Notes: a model not told the origin generated them from the letters alone. Numbered from the stretch's first letter, positions 16,242-26,063 are shown. The stretch: DNA of 64,000 bases from Vibrio plantisponsor (GCF_013041605.1 NZ_JABEQC010000001.1:310001-374000), one strand, 5' to 3'. Made by a program: numbers and translations.

Positions 16242-17255
16242 ATGCAAAAGAAACTATTAGCGCTTTCACTTTCCGTGCTTGTATTAACGGAGGCAAGTCA
16301 TGTTTTGGCTGAAACGCTTGTACCTGTCACCGAGAAAAATTATGAGTTCGCGGAATCTGACTTAGCGTTCAAAAACATCACTAAACTGGTTGGTTCTAAC
16401 AAGTGGTTTCACTTTCCTGGTCTAACACCTTTGGATAACCAAACGGTTGTCCGCATGAATAGAGATACCATTTACTCTGGTTACGTTGCTGACTTGTCCA
16501 AGGGAGGAAATATTACTATTCCAAACACGGGCGAACGTTATATTTCTGTAATGGTGGTACAAAATGATCACTATATTGATCAAGTTTTCTCAACGCCTGG
16601 TACTCATAAGATTAAGAGCCAAACCGATTTCGCAATGATTGTGGCTCGTGTGCAGATAGACCCAAATGACCCAACTGACTTAGAACGAGTCAAAGACATA
16701 CAAAGCCAACTTAAAGTGACGACAGGCTCCCATCAAGAGCACATCATGCCAAATTACGATATGACCCAACTTGTCTCTATCCGCGATTCGTTGACTAAAG
16801 AAGGCTCAAGACTGGGCAATCAAAAAAACATGCAAGGTGCCCATGGTGAAGTAGAGCCACGAATGCATATGTACGGTACTGCCATTGGTTGGGGAATGTT
16901 GCCAGATGCCGAGGCACAATACTTTTCTTATTACAGCACCGGCGATGTCGCTAACCCAGACAACTGCTCTCAAGCCACTTATCAAGCACCAAAAGTGAAA
17001 GGTAATGGCTTCTACTCACTAACCTTGTACAACCACCAAGGCTATATCGCATTTGATAAAGCCGTACTGAATAAAAATAACATTGAGTACAACAAAGATG
17101 GTTCGTTCACGGTGCATTACGGTAACTGCCCTACAAACGCTAAGAACGTCATGCCAGTGGCTAAAGGATGGGATGTCATGATGCGAATCTACAAGCCAGA
17201 TCTCACTCAAACTGAATCCTACCAGTTACCAGAGCCGCAATTGGTTTCTCAGTAA
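16242..17255 (+). CDS. Exported DUF1254/DUF1214 protein
   Basis: A 337-residue secreted or periplasmic protein with a signal peptide (cleavage near VLAET). The DUF1254-like N-terminal half has NQTVVRMNRDTIYSGYVADL and ERYISVMVVQNDHYID; the DUF1214-like C-terminal part has YSLTLYNHQGYIAFDK and NVMPVAKGWDVMMRIYKPD. Function of this family is not established. It is followed after 30 bp by a paralogue and lies divergent to a LysR gene. The pair looks like one regulated unit for an envelope or extracellular task. Confidence 0.85.
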   Translation: MQKKLLALSLSVLVLTEASHVLAETLVPVTEKNYEFAESDLAFKNITKLVGSNKWFHFPGLTPLDNQTVVRMNRDTIYSGYVADLSKGGNITIPNTGERYISVMVVQNDHYIDQVFSTPGTHKIKSQTDFAMIVARVQIDPNDPTDLERVKDIQSQLKVTTGSHQEHIMPNYDMTQLVSIRDSLTKEGSRLGNQKNMQGAHGEVEPRMHMYGTAIGWGMLPDAEAQYFSYYSTGDVANPDNCSQATYQAPKVKGNGFYSLTLYNHQGYIAFDKAVLNKNNIEYNKDGSFTVHYGNCPTNAKNVMPVAKGWDVMMRIYKPDLTQTESYQLPEPQLVSQ

Positions 17256-17285
17256 CCCTTCAAACATTTAGACTCAGGAGCCATA

Positions 17286-18338
17286 ATGAAAAAATCCATA
17301 CTTACGCTATCGACCGTAGCTCTCGTGTTTGCAACTGGACTACAAGCGAAACAAGCAACGTTGGAAAACGTAGCCACTGACTTTGCTGACCAACCAACCA
17401 AAGAAACAGATTGGTATATGACTCGTTTGCAAAGAGAAGTTCCAATCAATACCTATAAGCACAATCGTATTCCGTCGAGCAAGGACCACCAATTTGTTAT
17501 TCGTGAAAACGAAGATACCATGTATAGCCATGCAATATTAGACGTCACAAAATCTGCCACCATTACAATGCCGGAATACGGTGAGTACGCCATTGTACAG
17601 GTAATCGACGAAAACCACTTCACGATTGCAGAAGTCTATCCGGGTCAGACACTCCGCTTAACACCAGATATGTTGAGCTCTGGTACTCATGTATTTTTGA
17701 ATACGCGAGTAGCGGCTGCTAATAACCGAGATTCTAAGGCTCTTAAGAAAGCACATGACTACCAAAACTCTATCACGTTATCTGCTGAAACCAGTCACCC
17801 TTACGTGTCAAAAGGGTTTAATGAAAAAGAGGTGTTAGCAGCAAGAACTACTGTGCAAAAGCTACGTCCATTTATCCCGAAGCCATTCGATATTTTTGGT
17901 AACAAAGGCCAGGTTGATCCAACATCTTTTGTGATAGCTTCTTCGGCTGGATGGGCTGGTTTACCGTCTGATGCTGCTGTCTACTTGCCACGAATTCCGG
18001 GTAACACAGGAGAAACTGAATGCAGCTCTCTAACCATCAACCCGCCACCACTTCAGTATGACCGTCACGCATTTTTCAGCATGACGGTCTACGACAAAAA
18101 TGGTTGGATTGCGGATGATAATTTCGCTATTTCGAACAAACGTATGAAGCAAAATATAAATGGCACCTACACTTTTCGCTTTAACTGTGAAGGACAAGCA
18201 AACAACTTAACAGTTAGAGAAGGTTGGAGCGGATTGTTACGATTGTACTTACCAACGTCAAAGCAAGCCATTGAAAACTATGTAATCAATGACTACTTGA
18301 AACATTCTCGCTTAGTGAAAGAAACAGATGAACAGTAA
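17286..18338 (+). CDS. Exported DUF1254/DUF1214 protein, second copy
   Basis: A 350-residue paralogue of the preceding protein, clearly diverged. It has a signal peptide (MKKSILTLSTVALVFATGLQA), the motif HQFVIRENEDTMYSHAILDV in place of the first copy's NQTVVRMNRDTIYSG, and a matching C-terminal part (FFSMTVYDKNGWIADDN, LTVREGWSGLLRLYLP). AGGAG lies just before ATG 17286. Shared domain order suggests tandem duplication followed by divergence; the two may form a heteromer. Function unknown. Confidence 0.85.
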   Translation: MKKSILTLSTVALVFATGLQAKQATLENVATDFADQPTKETDWYMTRLQREVPINTYKHNRIPSSKDHQFVIRENEDTMYSHAILDVTKSATITMPEYGEYAIVQVIDENHFTIAEVYPGQTLRLTPDMLSSGTHVFLNTRVAAANNRDSKALKKAHDYQNSITLSAETSHPYVSKGFNEKEVLAARTTVQKLRPFIPKPFDIFGNKGQVDPTSFVIASSAGWAGLPSDAAVYLPRIPGNTGETECSSLTINPPPLQYDRHAFFSMTVYDKNGWIADDNFAISNKRMKQNINGTYTFRFNCEGQANNLTVREGWSGLLRLYLPTSKQAIENYVINDYLKHSRLVKETDEQ

Positions 18339-18373
18339 TTTGATCTACTGCAGCTACAACAAATAACTAAAGA

Positions 18374-18394
18374 GCCACTGTTTGGCGCAGTGGC
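18374..18394. terminator. Possible terminator
   Basis: GCCACTG and CAGTGGC pair across 7 nt downstream of the DUF1254 pair. The nearest T run begins about 12 nt further on, so termination would be weak or the hairpin has another role. Confidence 0.4.
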
Positions 18395-18488
18395 TTGCAA
18401 ATTCCCTTTTTAGCTCGGATTGAAGCTTCAAACCATCAAGTTAATATGGGAAGTTAGTGCCAAACTTATTAATTAATAAAAGGATGCA

Positions 18489-19304
18489 CTAAAAATGACT
18501 ACGGCAGCGCTTCTTGAATTGCGAAGGTGAAATACCCTGCAAGCGAGAGAAAGTGTGAGTAAAGGTACTTTGGTTGGAGAACCCTGTCAGTTCGGCAATT
18601 TGACCTAAATTTAGACGACCTTGTTCAATCAGGGATTTTGCCATATCAACACGCTTACCCAACACATATTGATGTGGTGTGATGCCAAGCTGTTCTTTAA
18701 ATAAGCAATGAAATTGGCTTTCTCCAAGAAATACGCTGCCAGCTAACTGCGCGACAGAAATTCGACGACTTAGATGCTGTTCGATATAGCGATCAACCGC
18801 TTCCAAATCAAAACGCGAGTCTTTTCTATGAGTAGAGAAGCTGGATATGTGTCTCTGCAATAGAGCTGTCACGGTATCGCTACAAGCTCGACTCAAAAGT
18901 AAATCATCGGGAGAAGATTGCATTTCCAGAACGAGAAGCTGAATCAATTTCTGAATTTGACCATCGAGTTGGAAATACACATCATTGCGAGAGAGATCAT
19001 TTATCTTCTGTAGGGCTAAAGGATCATCATCAGAAGGAAGAGGCAAATTCAGCACCAAGATATCTGACTGACCAACAATGCCACCAAAAGCGTGGTCAGT
19101 TCCGGAGGTCACAACACACCCCTGCCCCGGCCCAACAACGTTACCACTTCCGCACACTTCAAACTCAGCTTGGCCTTTAAGGCCAATAACAATTTGCGTG
19201 TAGTTGTGATCATGGCAGTCCATATACGCAGGTAAGGTAATTAACTGCGCCGGACGAGGCGACAAAACTTTGGCTCTTTGCTCTGTATAGGCAGAAGTTG
19301 TCAT
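18489..19304 (-). CDS. AraC-family transcriptional regulator
   Basis: A 271-residue regulator with an N-terminal cupin-like sensor (MDCHDHNYTQIVIGLKGQAEFEV) and a C-terminal double helix-turn-helix (ISVAQLAGSVFLGESQFHCLFKEQLGITPHQYVLGKRVDMAKSLIEQG then LGQIAELTGFSNQSTFTHTFSRLQGISPSQFKK). Start ATG 19304 has a GAG eight bases upstream; ATG 19325 and TTG 19388 are in-frame alternatives. Pseudomonas PruR, an AraC-type activator of proline genes, has a comparable layout. A role in controlling putA is therefore possible, but it lies 4 kb away and nothing here proves it. Confidence 0.88.
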   Translation of the reverse strand: MTTSAYTEQRAKVLSPRPAQLITLPAYMDCHDHNYTQIVIGLKGQAEFEVCGSGNVVGPGQGCVVTSGTDHAFGGIVGQSDILVLNLPLPSDDDPLALQKINDLSRNDVYFQLDGQIQKLIQLLVLEMQSSPDDLLLSRACSDTVTALLQRHISSFSTHRKDSRFDLEAVDRYIEQHLSRRISVAQLAGSVFLGESQFHCLFKEQLGITPHQYVLGKRVDMAKSLIEQGRLNLGQIAELTGFSNQSTFTHTFSRLQGISPSQFKKRCRSHF

Positions 19305-19755
19305 ATTTTGCTCACTCAAGACCATGTCGTTTTTTGAAATAGGTTCGCATTTTATACCAAAATTTCCTGCAGTGATATTGCAGTACAACTTTTAACCACC
19401 ACTAATCAATCGCATGCATATGAGATAATTTGTGGTGATGAAATGAGGGTTATTCATCTAGTCGGAACAATGATCAAGTGCACATAAATTACGGTCAATG
19501 TGTATTCAATCGAAAAACAACGCCGTGAATCGGAAATCGGTGCTTGCATATTTTATTAATCTGCTCAAAATGGGAAATGCACATTTATAAGATTTACAAA
19601 ATCAGAGACCTAGTAGCAGGTCTTGGTAAGTTTTAGTGCTTTGAAGCTAAAAAAGCTACAGAGTTTGCATTATGAGTCGGCTTATTTAAAAGCTGTCAAA
19701 AGATTGTCTTTCCCACTATATTCGGTGGTTAAATGTTAAATTGTTGCAGGGACCT
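19305..19755. other. 451-bp non-coding region
   Basis: Divergent promoter region between the AraC gene and the first coiled-coil/PEGA gene. It is AT-rich with no gene that I can support; no clear operator was found. Confidence 0.5.
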
Positions 19756-20862
19756 ATGATCAAATATCGCATCCCAGCGCTATTGCTTGCGCTAAGCCCT
19801 CTTTGGGTAACTGCATCGGTGAACGCAGAACAAGTAACACAGGCTGATCCTGTGGCGAGCATCGATGAGAAGATAAGTATCAAACAAAATGAAATTGACA
19901 CGATTTCTTCAGACTATGAAGCGGAAGGTGCCAAACTTCAACAATTGAAAAATGAAGAAGAACGCCTCCAACGCGAAGCAGATGAATTAGATGCAAAGCG
20001 TAATAGAGCAAAATCAGCTCTAGATAAACAATATTCACGTCTATTGGATGACCCAGAAACTGATTTGGTTACCTTCCAAAAGAAATATCAAGAAACTTGG
20101 GCAGCGGTAAAGCAGAACCAATCTGAAAAGTTAGCCAATGAGCAGGCTGTGACAGAAAGCGAAATGCGTTTGTCTCAGATTAAGCAGAAACAAGCACGCT
20201 TAAAAACTGAATTCGCTAACTTGGAAGAAAGCCGTATTGAAGCGCGCGTTAAGCGTCTTGAAGCTGAACTTCGTGAAAGCAGTGTTTTAGAGACAAGCTA
20301 CAAAACAGCCTGTTCTACAACGATGACGCTTGGTGAGTGTGCGAACCAAGGTAAATACCTTACGAAGCAAAAAGCGGTTAAAACGTTTCGTGCTAAGTTA
20401 CTTGATGGTGTCACTGAATCTGCGCTTGTTAAACAAAACACCAATGGTGTTGAGCTAAACATTCACGTACAAGAAAGCCAAATCATCAAGAGTGGTTTCG
20501 AAGGCAACAATGACTACACCACTCTGATGCAAGCACAGTTACAAGCGAAACCAGAAGCGGTAGCAGCATGTAAACTGCTGAATGTTTCTACTCGCTACTG
20601 TCTACAAGGCGCAGCTGACGAGAACACAAACAAGAAGAACGATAAACAGTGGGCAAATGTGACTGTTCGTTCCGACCAATATAACGATTCTGTGACCATC
20701 AATGGTATTAACTATGGCAGTACTCCTGTAGAAATCGTTCTACCGGCAGGTCGTCATCAAGTTACTGTGTCTAAAGACGGTTTCGAAACTTATAACCGTG
20801 TAATCACTGTCAATGGCAACGACTCTATCTGGGTAAAACTAAGACCAAACAAAAACGGCTAG
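19756..20862 (+). CDS. Exported coiled-coil protein with C-terminal PEGA domain
   Basis: A 368-residue secreted or periplasmic protein. After a signal peptide (MIKYRIPALLLALSPLWVTASVNA) comes a long charged coiled coil, about residues 35-180, then a globular part with two Cys pairs (TACSTTMTLGEC and ACKLLNVSTRYC) and a PEGA domain at the end (VTINGINYGSTPVEIVLPAGRHQVTVSKDGF). PEGA domains are small beta folds common in envelope proteins. ATG 19756 follows AGGGA. It is clearly paralogous to the next gene along its full length. Its role is not known; the layout suggests a periplasmic scaffold. Confidence 0.8.
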   Translation: MIKYRIPALLLALSPLWVTASVNAEQVTQADPVASIDEKISIKQNEIDTISSDYEAEGAKLQQLKNEEERLQREADELDAKRNRAKSALDKQYSRLLDDPETDLVTFQKKYQETWAAVKQNQSEKLANEQAVTESEMRLSQIKQKQARLKTEFANLEESRIEARVKRLEAELRESSVLETSYKTACSTTMTLGECANQGKYLTKQKAVKTFRAKLLDGVTESALVKQNTNGVELNIHVQESQIIKSGFEGNNDYTTLMQAQLQAKPEAVAACKLLNVSTRYCLQGAADENTNKKNDKQWANVTVRSDQYNDSVTINGINYGSTPVEIVLPAGRHQVTVSKDGFETYNRVITVNGNDSIWVKLRPNKNG

Positions 20863-20922
20863 GCGACGGAATACAGTGATTTTTCTGTGATGATTCACAA
20901 AGCTGATAAATAAGGCTATGTT

Positions 20923-20979
20923 AAAACGCCATTTTGTTACCAAGTTATTGAAAGATAACTTCTGACAAAATGGCGTTTT
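20923..20979. terminator. Long stem-loop between the two PEGA genes
   Basis: Perfect 15-bp arms (AAAACGCCATTTTGT and ACAAAATGGCGTTTT) enclose a second 7-bp stem (AAGTTAT and ATAACTT). It ends in T-rich sequence and probably terminates transcription of the first gene. Confidence 0.65.
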
Positions 20980-21030
20980 CGTTTAGAATAGCCAAAACAT
21001 TTTTTTAAAACTTAACTGAAGTAGACAACA

Positions 21031-22854
21031 ATGCGACAAGGTTTATCCGCTCTTCTAATAGCACTCTCACCTTGCTTAATGGCGACATCGACGTTGGCAG
21101 AAGGAACGCCTTCCTCTGTAATGGCCATTGATGACGCGCTGTTCAGTAAACATTCAGAGTTGCAGGATGCAAAAAAGGCGACTCAGTCCGATCAGACTGC
21201 TGTCGACAATCAACAACAAGAATTGGATCGTCTTAATCAACTGACAGTCAAACTCGATGCCAAGCTAAAAACAGCGAAAGCAAATTTAGAGCGTGACTAT
21301 CTCAAAATGATAGATGAACCGGATCTTGACATAATGCCTTCGCAACAGGCGTATCAAGATGCGTGGTCTGAAGTAAAGCAGAACCAAAAATCTCGCTTAG
21401 AAGCTGAACAAAAGCTGCAAGAACTCCAGACAGCCTTAGCTCAGAAAAAATCTGCGCAAGGTATTATCGAGCAAAACATCGCAAGTTTAGAACAGAACAA
21501 ACTGCGTGCTCGTGTGGAACGTTTACGTGAAGAACTAAAGCGCACTGGCGAACAGAAAGTCAGCTTTACCAACACCTGTAGCGCAGACATGACGTTAGCT
21601 CAATGTAGCAGCCAGACAAATGAACTCGGCCTACAAAAAGCGGTTAAACAGTTCCAGAATTGGTTGGTGGATGAGACCAGCGAATCAGCGATTGTTAAAC
21701 AGAACCTGTCAGATGTTTCTCTTAATATTCATGTTTTAAAACACTCTGTTGCTGAATCTGGCTTTTCAGACGGCAGCAAATTCCGCACTGTGATTTCAGC
21801 TCAGCTTGATGCTCGTCCTGCTGAAAATGCACCTTGTAAGCTTCTTAACTTAGAGTCCCAATATTGTTTCGCTCCGGGTGAAGGTAATCAGGCTGGCGAG
21901 AAACAAAAAGAAGTGGCTTGGGTTAGCCTTTCAGTGCGTTCAAATCAATATGCGGACAGAGTTATCGTTGACGGCGTCCAATATGGCAGCACACCTGTAG
22001 AAGTGTTAATGCCCGTTGGCAAACATCACATCATCATTGAGAAAGAGGGCTACCGCTCTTTCAACAGTGAAATAGAAGTCACTGCAGATCAAACACTACG
22101 AGCAGTGCTGAACGAATATGAAAACGTATTGAAACCAGGTCATAAGTTTGCAGATTCATTGAAGGGCAATGCAAAGGCTCCCGAAATGATCACTATGATA
22201 AAAGGCGAATATCTGCTGGGTGAAAAAGCTTCCAGACAAATTCGCCTTGATCATGCTTTCGCATTAAGTGCTACGCCTATTACGGTTGGTCAGTTTGAGA
22301 CGTTCGTGAATCAAACCAGCTACCAAACAGATGCTGAGCTTAAAAACATCTGTATTACCATCGACAATTCTGAAGTCACCCCTGTAGCCGACAGTTATTG
22401 GCGTAATCCGGGCTTTAAACAATCCGCTCAGTCACCTGCTGTTTGTATCAGCAAAAATGATGCTGTTGCCTACACTCGCTGGTTGTCTCAGCAAACGGGT
22501 TTCAAATACCGTTTACCAAGTGAAGATGAGTGGGAAATTGCCGCTCGTTCAGGCAGCCAAAGCGGCTACTGGTGGGGCGATAACTTTGGTTCAGGTAAAG
22601 CAAACACTGGCTGGGGCGGTACTCAGTGGTCAAATAAGAGCACATCACCTGTAAGAGCGTTCGAACCTAACCGTTTAGGCTTCTACGACATGGTCGGAAA
22701 CGTATGGGAATGGACCAACGATGAGAGAGGCATGGCGAAAGGTGGCTCTTGGATCTTCTCACCAGAGATGGCAAAAGCAGACAAACAGCTATTTATAGGC
22801 CCTTCAACCGCAGCCAACTATGTTGGGTTCCGTATTCTGCGTGAGATTCAATAG
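21031..22854 (+). CDS. Exported coiled-coil/PEGA protein fused to an FGE-sulfatase-like domain
   Basis: A 607-residue protein. Residues 1 to about 360 match the preceding gene in order: signal peptide, coiled coil, Cys pairs (NTCSADMTLAQC, CKLLNLESQYC) and PEGA (VDGVQYGSTPVEVLMPVGKHH). The rest is an FGE-sulfatase (SUMF1-like) domain with ATPITVGQFETFVNQT, YRLPSEDEWEIAARSG and GFYDMVGNVWEWTND. The end reads KGGSWIF...VGFRILREIQ and lacks the paired cysteines of true formylglycine-generating enzymes, so sulfatase maturation is unlikely; binding or structural use is more plausible. It may have arisen by duplication of its neighbour plus domain fusion. Confidence 0.85.
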   Translation: MRQGLSALLIALSPCLMATSTLAEGTPSSVMAIDDALFSKHSELQDAKKATQSDQTAVDNQQQELDRLNQLTVKLDAKLKTAKANLERDYLKMIDEPDLDIMPSQQAYQDAWSEVKQNQKSRLEAEQKLQELQTALAQKKSAQGIIEQNIASLEQNKLRARVERLREELKRTGEQKVSFTNTCSADMTLAQCSSQTNELGLQKAVKQFQNWLVDETSESAIVKQNLSDVSLNIHVLKHSVAESGFSDGSKFRTVISAQLDARPAENAPCKLLNLESQYCFAPGEGNQAGEKQKEVAWVSLSVRSNQYADRVIVDGVQYGSTPVEVLMPVGKHHIIIEKEGYRSFNSEIEVTADQTLRAVLNEYENVLKPGHKFADSLKGNAKAPEMITMIKGEYLLGEKASRQIRLDHAFALSATPITVGQFETFVNQTSYQTDAELKNICITIDNSEVTPVADSYWRNPGFKQSAQSPAVCISKNDAVAYTRWLSQQTGFKYRLPSEDEWEIAARSGSQSGYWWGDNFGSGKANTGWGGTQWSNKSTSPVRAFEPNRLGFYDMVGNVWEWTNDERGMAKGGSWIFSPEMAKADKQLFIGPSTAANYVGFRILREIQ

Positions 22855-22868
22855 CTGGTTTTGAGATG

Positions 22869-22901
22869 AAAAAAGGAGCAATTCAATTGCTCCTTTTTTT
22901 A
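22869..22901. terminator. Bidirectional intrinsic terminator
   Basis: AAAAGGAGCAATT and AATTGCTCCTTTT pair around a single base, with long A and T runs, between the convergent PEGA/FGE gene and the INDY-type transporter gene. Confidence 0.88.
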
Positions 22902-22919
22902 TTTGCTTTACAGCCGAAC

Positions 22920-24305
22920 TTACCAGAATGTCATTGCGATGGTAGTTAGGATAGCGATACAGGCGATGTTGAGAATGAAGCCGACTTTCATCATCTCTCT
23001 TTGGTCTATATGTCCTGTGGCAAACACAATAGCATTTGGTGGCGTAGCAACTGGCAACATAAATGCGCAAGATGCTGAAACGGCAATCAGTACTGATAAC
23101 AGAACTGGGGAGACACCAAACACTTCAGCTACGCTTGCGAATACCGGAACAAGCAATGCTGCGCTTGCCGTGTTACTGGCGAATTCAGTTAAGAACACAA
23201 CGAATACTGCAATAACGAACACGATGAAGAATAAGCCGAAGTCTGATATCAACTGACTAAGTTCATTGGCAAGGAACACGCTAGTACCGGTTTGCTTCAA
23301 AACATTGCTTAAACAAATACCACCACCAAACAGAAGCAACACGCCCCAGTCGGCTGTTTTTTCAATGTCTTTCCAGTGCACGACACGGGCAAAACTCACC
23401 ATGATGATGGCAGAAAGTGCAATAAGTGAGTCAAAACTCTTAAAACCACCGAGCATGGCATTCACTGGCTTACTAAAAATCCACAGGAAGACCACCAGCG
23501 AGAAGATCGCTAATGTGACAATTTTGCCTTTGTCCCAATCCACAGGTTCTGCATGAGTATCAAACTGACCACTGAGATCTGGCTTTAGCATGAAGTAAAG
23601 AATGGCCAAACAGATTGGCAACATAACCAAAGTAGTTGGAAGGCCGAACTTCATCCAACCGACAAAGGTTAAACCCACTTCTGCGGCTGCAATTGCGTTA
23701 GGCGGGCTGCCCACTACAGTTGCAATCCCGCCAATACTCGCACTGTAAGCAATACCTAGCAGCACAAACACATAGGTTGAGTGACCTCGCTTATCATCTA
23801 CTTTGCTTAAAATACCAAGCACTAGAGGCAACATCATCGCGGTTGTCGCAGTGTTACTGATCCACATAGAAAGAGCGGCAGACACACCAAACAACATAAA
23901 GACAGCGACGCTCATTCGACCTTGAGCAAGCACAAGAACTTTGTCTGCAATGACTTTATCTAAACCTTGGCGATGCATAGCCGCCGCTAGGGCAAAACCG
24001 CCCAAAAATAGGAAGATAATCGAATTCGCAAAGTTGTTCAGAGCAGCTTGCGTGTCAAACACGCCTGACAATACCGCCATTACAGGGACAAGTATCGCGG
24101 TAACGGTTACGTGTAATGCTTCAGTCAGCCAGAGGATAGCGATAAACGTCAGCATACTTAAGCCTAAAACAACATTAGGCTCAAAAGGTAGAGTAAACAG
24201 TAAGATGAAGAACAGAGCCACATCGGCAATGACTATCATACTGTTTCGGTGAAAAAACCATTCTCGGGTGTTACTGGGTAAAGGGACACTATCATTTCTA
24301 TTCAT
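22920..24305 (-). CDS. Sodium-coupled C4-dicarboxylate transporter, VcINDY-like (DASS/SLC13)
   Basis: A 461-residue inner-membrane protein nearly the same length as V. cholerae INDY. Both signature SNT motifs are present: Ser150-Asn151-Thr152 ([13 protein letters not shown]) and the second in [15 protein letters not shown]. They form the Na+ and substrate sites of the DASS family, which takes up succinate and similar acids with Na+. The repeat-related GSPPNAIA and [11 protein letters not shown] segments also fit. It is a single gene flanked by a terminator downstream and 215 bp of AT-rich leader upstream. Confidence 0.93.
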   Translation of the reverse strand: MNRNDSVPLPSNTREWFFHRNSMIVIADVALFFILLFTLPFEPNVVLGLSMLTFIAILWLTEALHVTVTAILVPVMAVLSGVFDTQAALNNFANSIIFLFLGGFALAAAMHRQGLDKVIADKVLVLAQGRMSVAVFMLFGVSAALSMWISNTATTAMMLPLVLGILSKVDDKRGHSTYVFVLLGIAYSASIGGIATVVGSPPNAIAAAEVGLTFVGWMKFGLPTTLVMLPICLAILYFMLKPDLSGQFDTHAEPVDWDKGKIVTLAIFSLVVFLWIFSKPVNAMLGGFKSFDSLIALSAIIMVSFARVVHWKDIEKTADWGVLLLFGGGICLSNVLKQTGTSVFLANELSQLISDFGLFFIVFVIAVFVVFLTEFASNTASAALLVPVFASVAEVFGVSPVLLSVLIAVSASCAFMLPVATPPNAIVFATGHIDQREMMKVGFILNIACIAILTTIAMTFW

Positions 24306-24520
24306 TATTATTTTTCCTTATAAAGGCCTTACGGCAACACAATGATCACACGTAACCAAACAAGGAGATAATAAATTTTTGTCAAGTTGTTAAACTAATC
24401 AACATTAAAACCAACAACTTAACATTTTGAAATAAATAGAAATATAAATATCCCTTTTCGTTTGACTGATGATTAATAAAACATCAGTTTTAAACAGACT
24501 CCCAAGTAAAATCCGTAATC

Positions 24521-25378
24521 TTAAGAAAGCTGCTTAGCGATTTGGTCAAATGCATTCATCACCTCAGGACTTGTCATCACTCTGCCATGACCTTGGTTTT
24601 GAGTGGTAATAAGCGTCACATTTTCCATCTCTTGAGACGCCTTTTTCGATACCGAATATTTGGCAAATTTATCGCCTTCGTCATGAACAATTATAGTCTG
24701 AGACTCACGCTGCTTAAGCTTTTTGTACGGGTCAATTGACTGAATTGGGTAACGGTATTCGTCTTGAACTTCGTTGACGACCTCTTCAAAAAGACGCATG
24801 GAATAACCGGAACGAGCCACAGTGCTGAACAAGTTATCTAAATAGTCCAATACGGGTGCAATCAGCAACATAGGGCAGTTTGCTATTTTAGAGTGTCGGC
24901 ACTCCAACGCGGTCGCATTACCCATACTGTGTCCAATCAAACCAACCACGTCTTCTTCACTGTCTAAAATCGCTTCTAGCCCACGCACAAACGCAGGAAT
25001 GTGCCCTAAAGCCCCTTCACTTTCACCATGCCCTGGATGATCGTAAGCAAGGGCAGTAAAACCTAAAGAGGCAATGTGTTCCATCAAAGGATAAAACTGA
25101 TTCGAAGAACCTGACCAACCATGAGTTAATACCCAAACAGGGCCTTTACCTAAACGGTAAGTGGTTAACTGGCCTTCTGGTGAAGAAACGTAAGATTTGA
25201 TTAAACCCTCAGGTGCCTGATTCTTAGCCTTCATACGACTTGGAGTAAGAAGAAGCTTTCTAGCCGTTTTCTTTGCGTGCCTCGGAGCCAACGAATGGTG
25301 CAAACGTGTTGTGACATTGACTAAGCTACGACGCCAGTTAAAACGTTGTGCTGTATTGAAGTAAATTTTCTCACTCAT
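24521..25378 (-). CDS. Alpha/beta hydrolase
   Basis: A 285-residue cytoplasmic serine hydrolase. The oxyanion-hole motif THGWSGSSNQF is at about residue 85, the nucleophile elbow GHSMG has Ser151, and the later HDEGDKF and GHGRVM supply the likely Asp and His. The sequence AYDHPGHGESEG is typical of esterase/lipase-like members. Substrate is unknown. It lies 58 bp downstream of a TetR gene on the same strand, and a copy of the putative TetR operator sits in that gap, so it is probably repressed by that regulator. Confidence 0.88.
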   Translation of the reverse strand: MSEKIYFNTAQRFNWRRSLVNVTTRLHHSLAPRHAKKTARKLLLTPSRMKAKNQAPEGLIKSYVSSPEGQLTTYRLGKGPVWVLTHGWSGSSNQFYPLMEHIASLGFTALAYDHPGHGESEGALGHIPAFVRGLEAILDSEEDVVGLIGHSMGNATALECRHSKIANCPMLLIAPVLDYLDNLFSTVARSGYSMRLFEEVVNEVQDEYRYPIQSIDPYKKLKQRESQTIIVHDEGDKFAKYSVSKKASQEMENVTLITTQNQGHGRVMTSPEVMNAFDQIAKQLS

Positions 25379-25399
25379 AACTATCCTTAAACCAAAAAC

Positions 25400-25416
25400 G
25401 TACGGTCGTGCTTTTT
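25400..25416. promoter_or_regulatory. Candidate TetR operator, copy 1
   Basis: GTACGGTCGTGCTTTTT matches the element at 26064-26080 at 15 of 17 positions. It lies between the TetR gene and the hydrolase. Confidence 0.5.
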
Positions 25417-25436
25417 ATTGGTAAATTTTTTGCTGG

Positions 25437-26027
25437 TTAACGTTTCCAGCGATCAAACAAATCGCTGACTCCTTGCCAAAATCTCTGGTAGCTTTGCTCT
25501 TGTCCATAGATGGAATAGAACAAATGCGCGCTAAGATACAAGCCATAAAGCTCGTAACTCGCTTGCTTGGCGTCCAAATCCGCCCGAAACTGGCGGCTCT
25601 CAACACCTTTATCAATCTGAATTTGTAAATACTGAATCCAATTAGAAATGATTTTCTTTAGCTCTTGTTGAATGGCACATTCACTTTTTGCCGATTCTTT
25701 CCAAGCATCTAGAAACATACAACTCCCTTGGAATGAATGGTTCCAGCCCATCCAACTATCTAAGATAGAACGCAGTTTGCTTTCGATATTCTTGTCACCC
25801 AACTCACGCGCAGGAGCGATAACGCGAGAGATAAAAACTTGGTTAGCGAAATCAACTACCGCCAATTGCAGGTTCTCTTTTGAATTGAAATGAGCAAATA
25901 AGCCGCTTTTTGACATGCCACACTGCTTGGCAAGCTCACCTATCGTTAAGCTTTCCAAACCATTCTCACTGGCAAGATCAAATGCTTTGGCCAAAATGTT
26001 TTCGCGGGTAATTTTTCCTTTACTCAT
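25437..26027 (-). CDS. TetR-family transcriptional regulator
   Basis: A 196-residue repressor. The N-terminal helix-turn-helix is ILAKAFDLASENGLESLTIGELAKQCGMSKSGLFAHFNSKENLQLAVVDFA. The remainder is the helical ligand-binding and dimer domain, with GSCMFLDAWKESAKS at about residue 100. It is upstream of and co-directional with the hydrolase. Nearly identical 17-bp elements occur before both genes, which points to autoregulation and control of the hydrolase. Effector unknown. Confidence 0.92.
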   Translation of the reverse strand: MSKGKITRENILAKAFDLASENGLESLTIGELAKQCGMSKSGLFAHFNSKENLQLAVVDFANQVFISRVIAPARELGDKNIESKLRSILDSWMGWNHSFQGSCMFLDAWKESAKSECAIQQELKKIISNWIQYLQIQIDKGVESRQFRADLDAKQASYELYGLYLSAHLFYSIYGQEQSYQRFWQGVSDLFDRWKR

Positions 26028-26063
26028 AACTCATCAGATTCAGTTAACACGCCAAGAAGTTTA

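Noticed and set aside
20923..20979. Long stem-loop as an integron attC site
   Set aside because: No R-box/L-box core sites, no integrase and no gene-cassette array nearby; it reads as a terminator.
21031..22854. Active formylglycine-generating enzyme
   Set aside because: The cysteine pair required near the C-terminus is missing.
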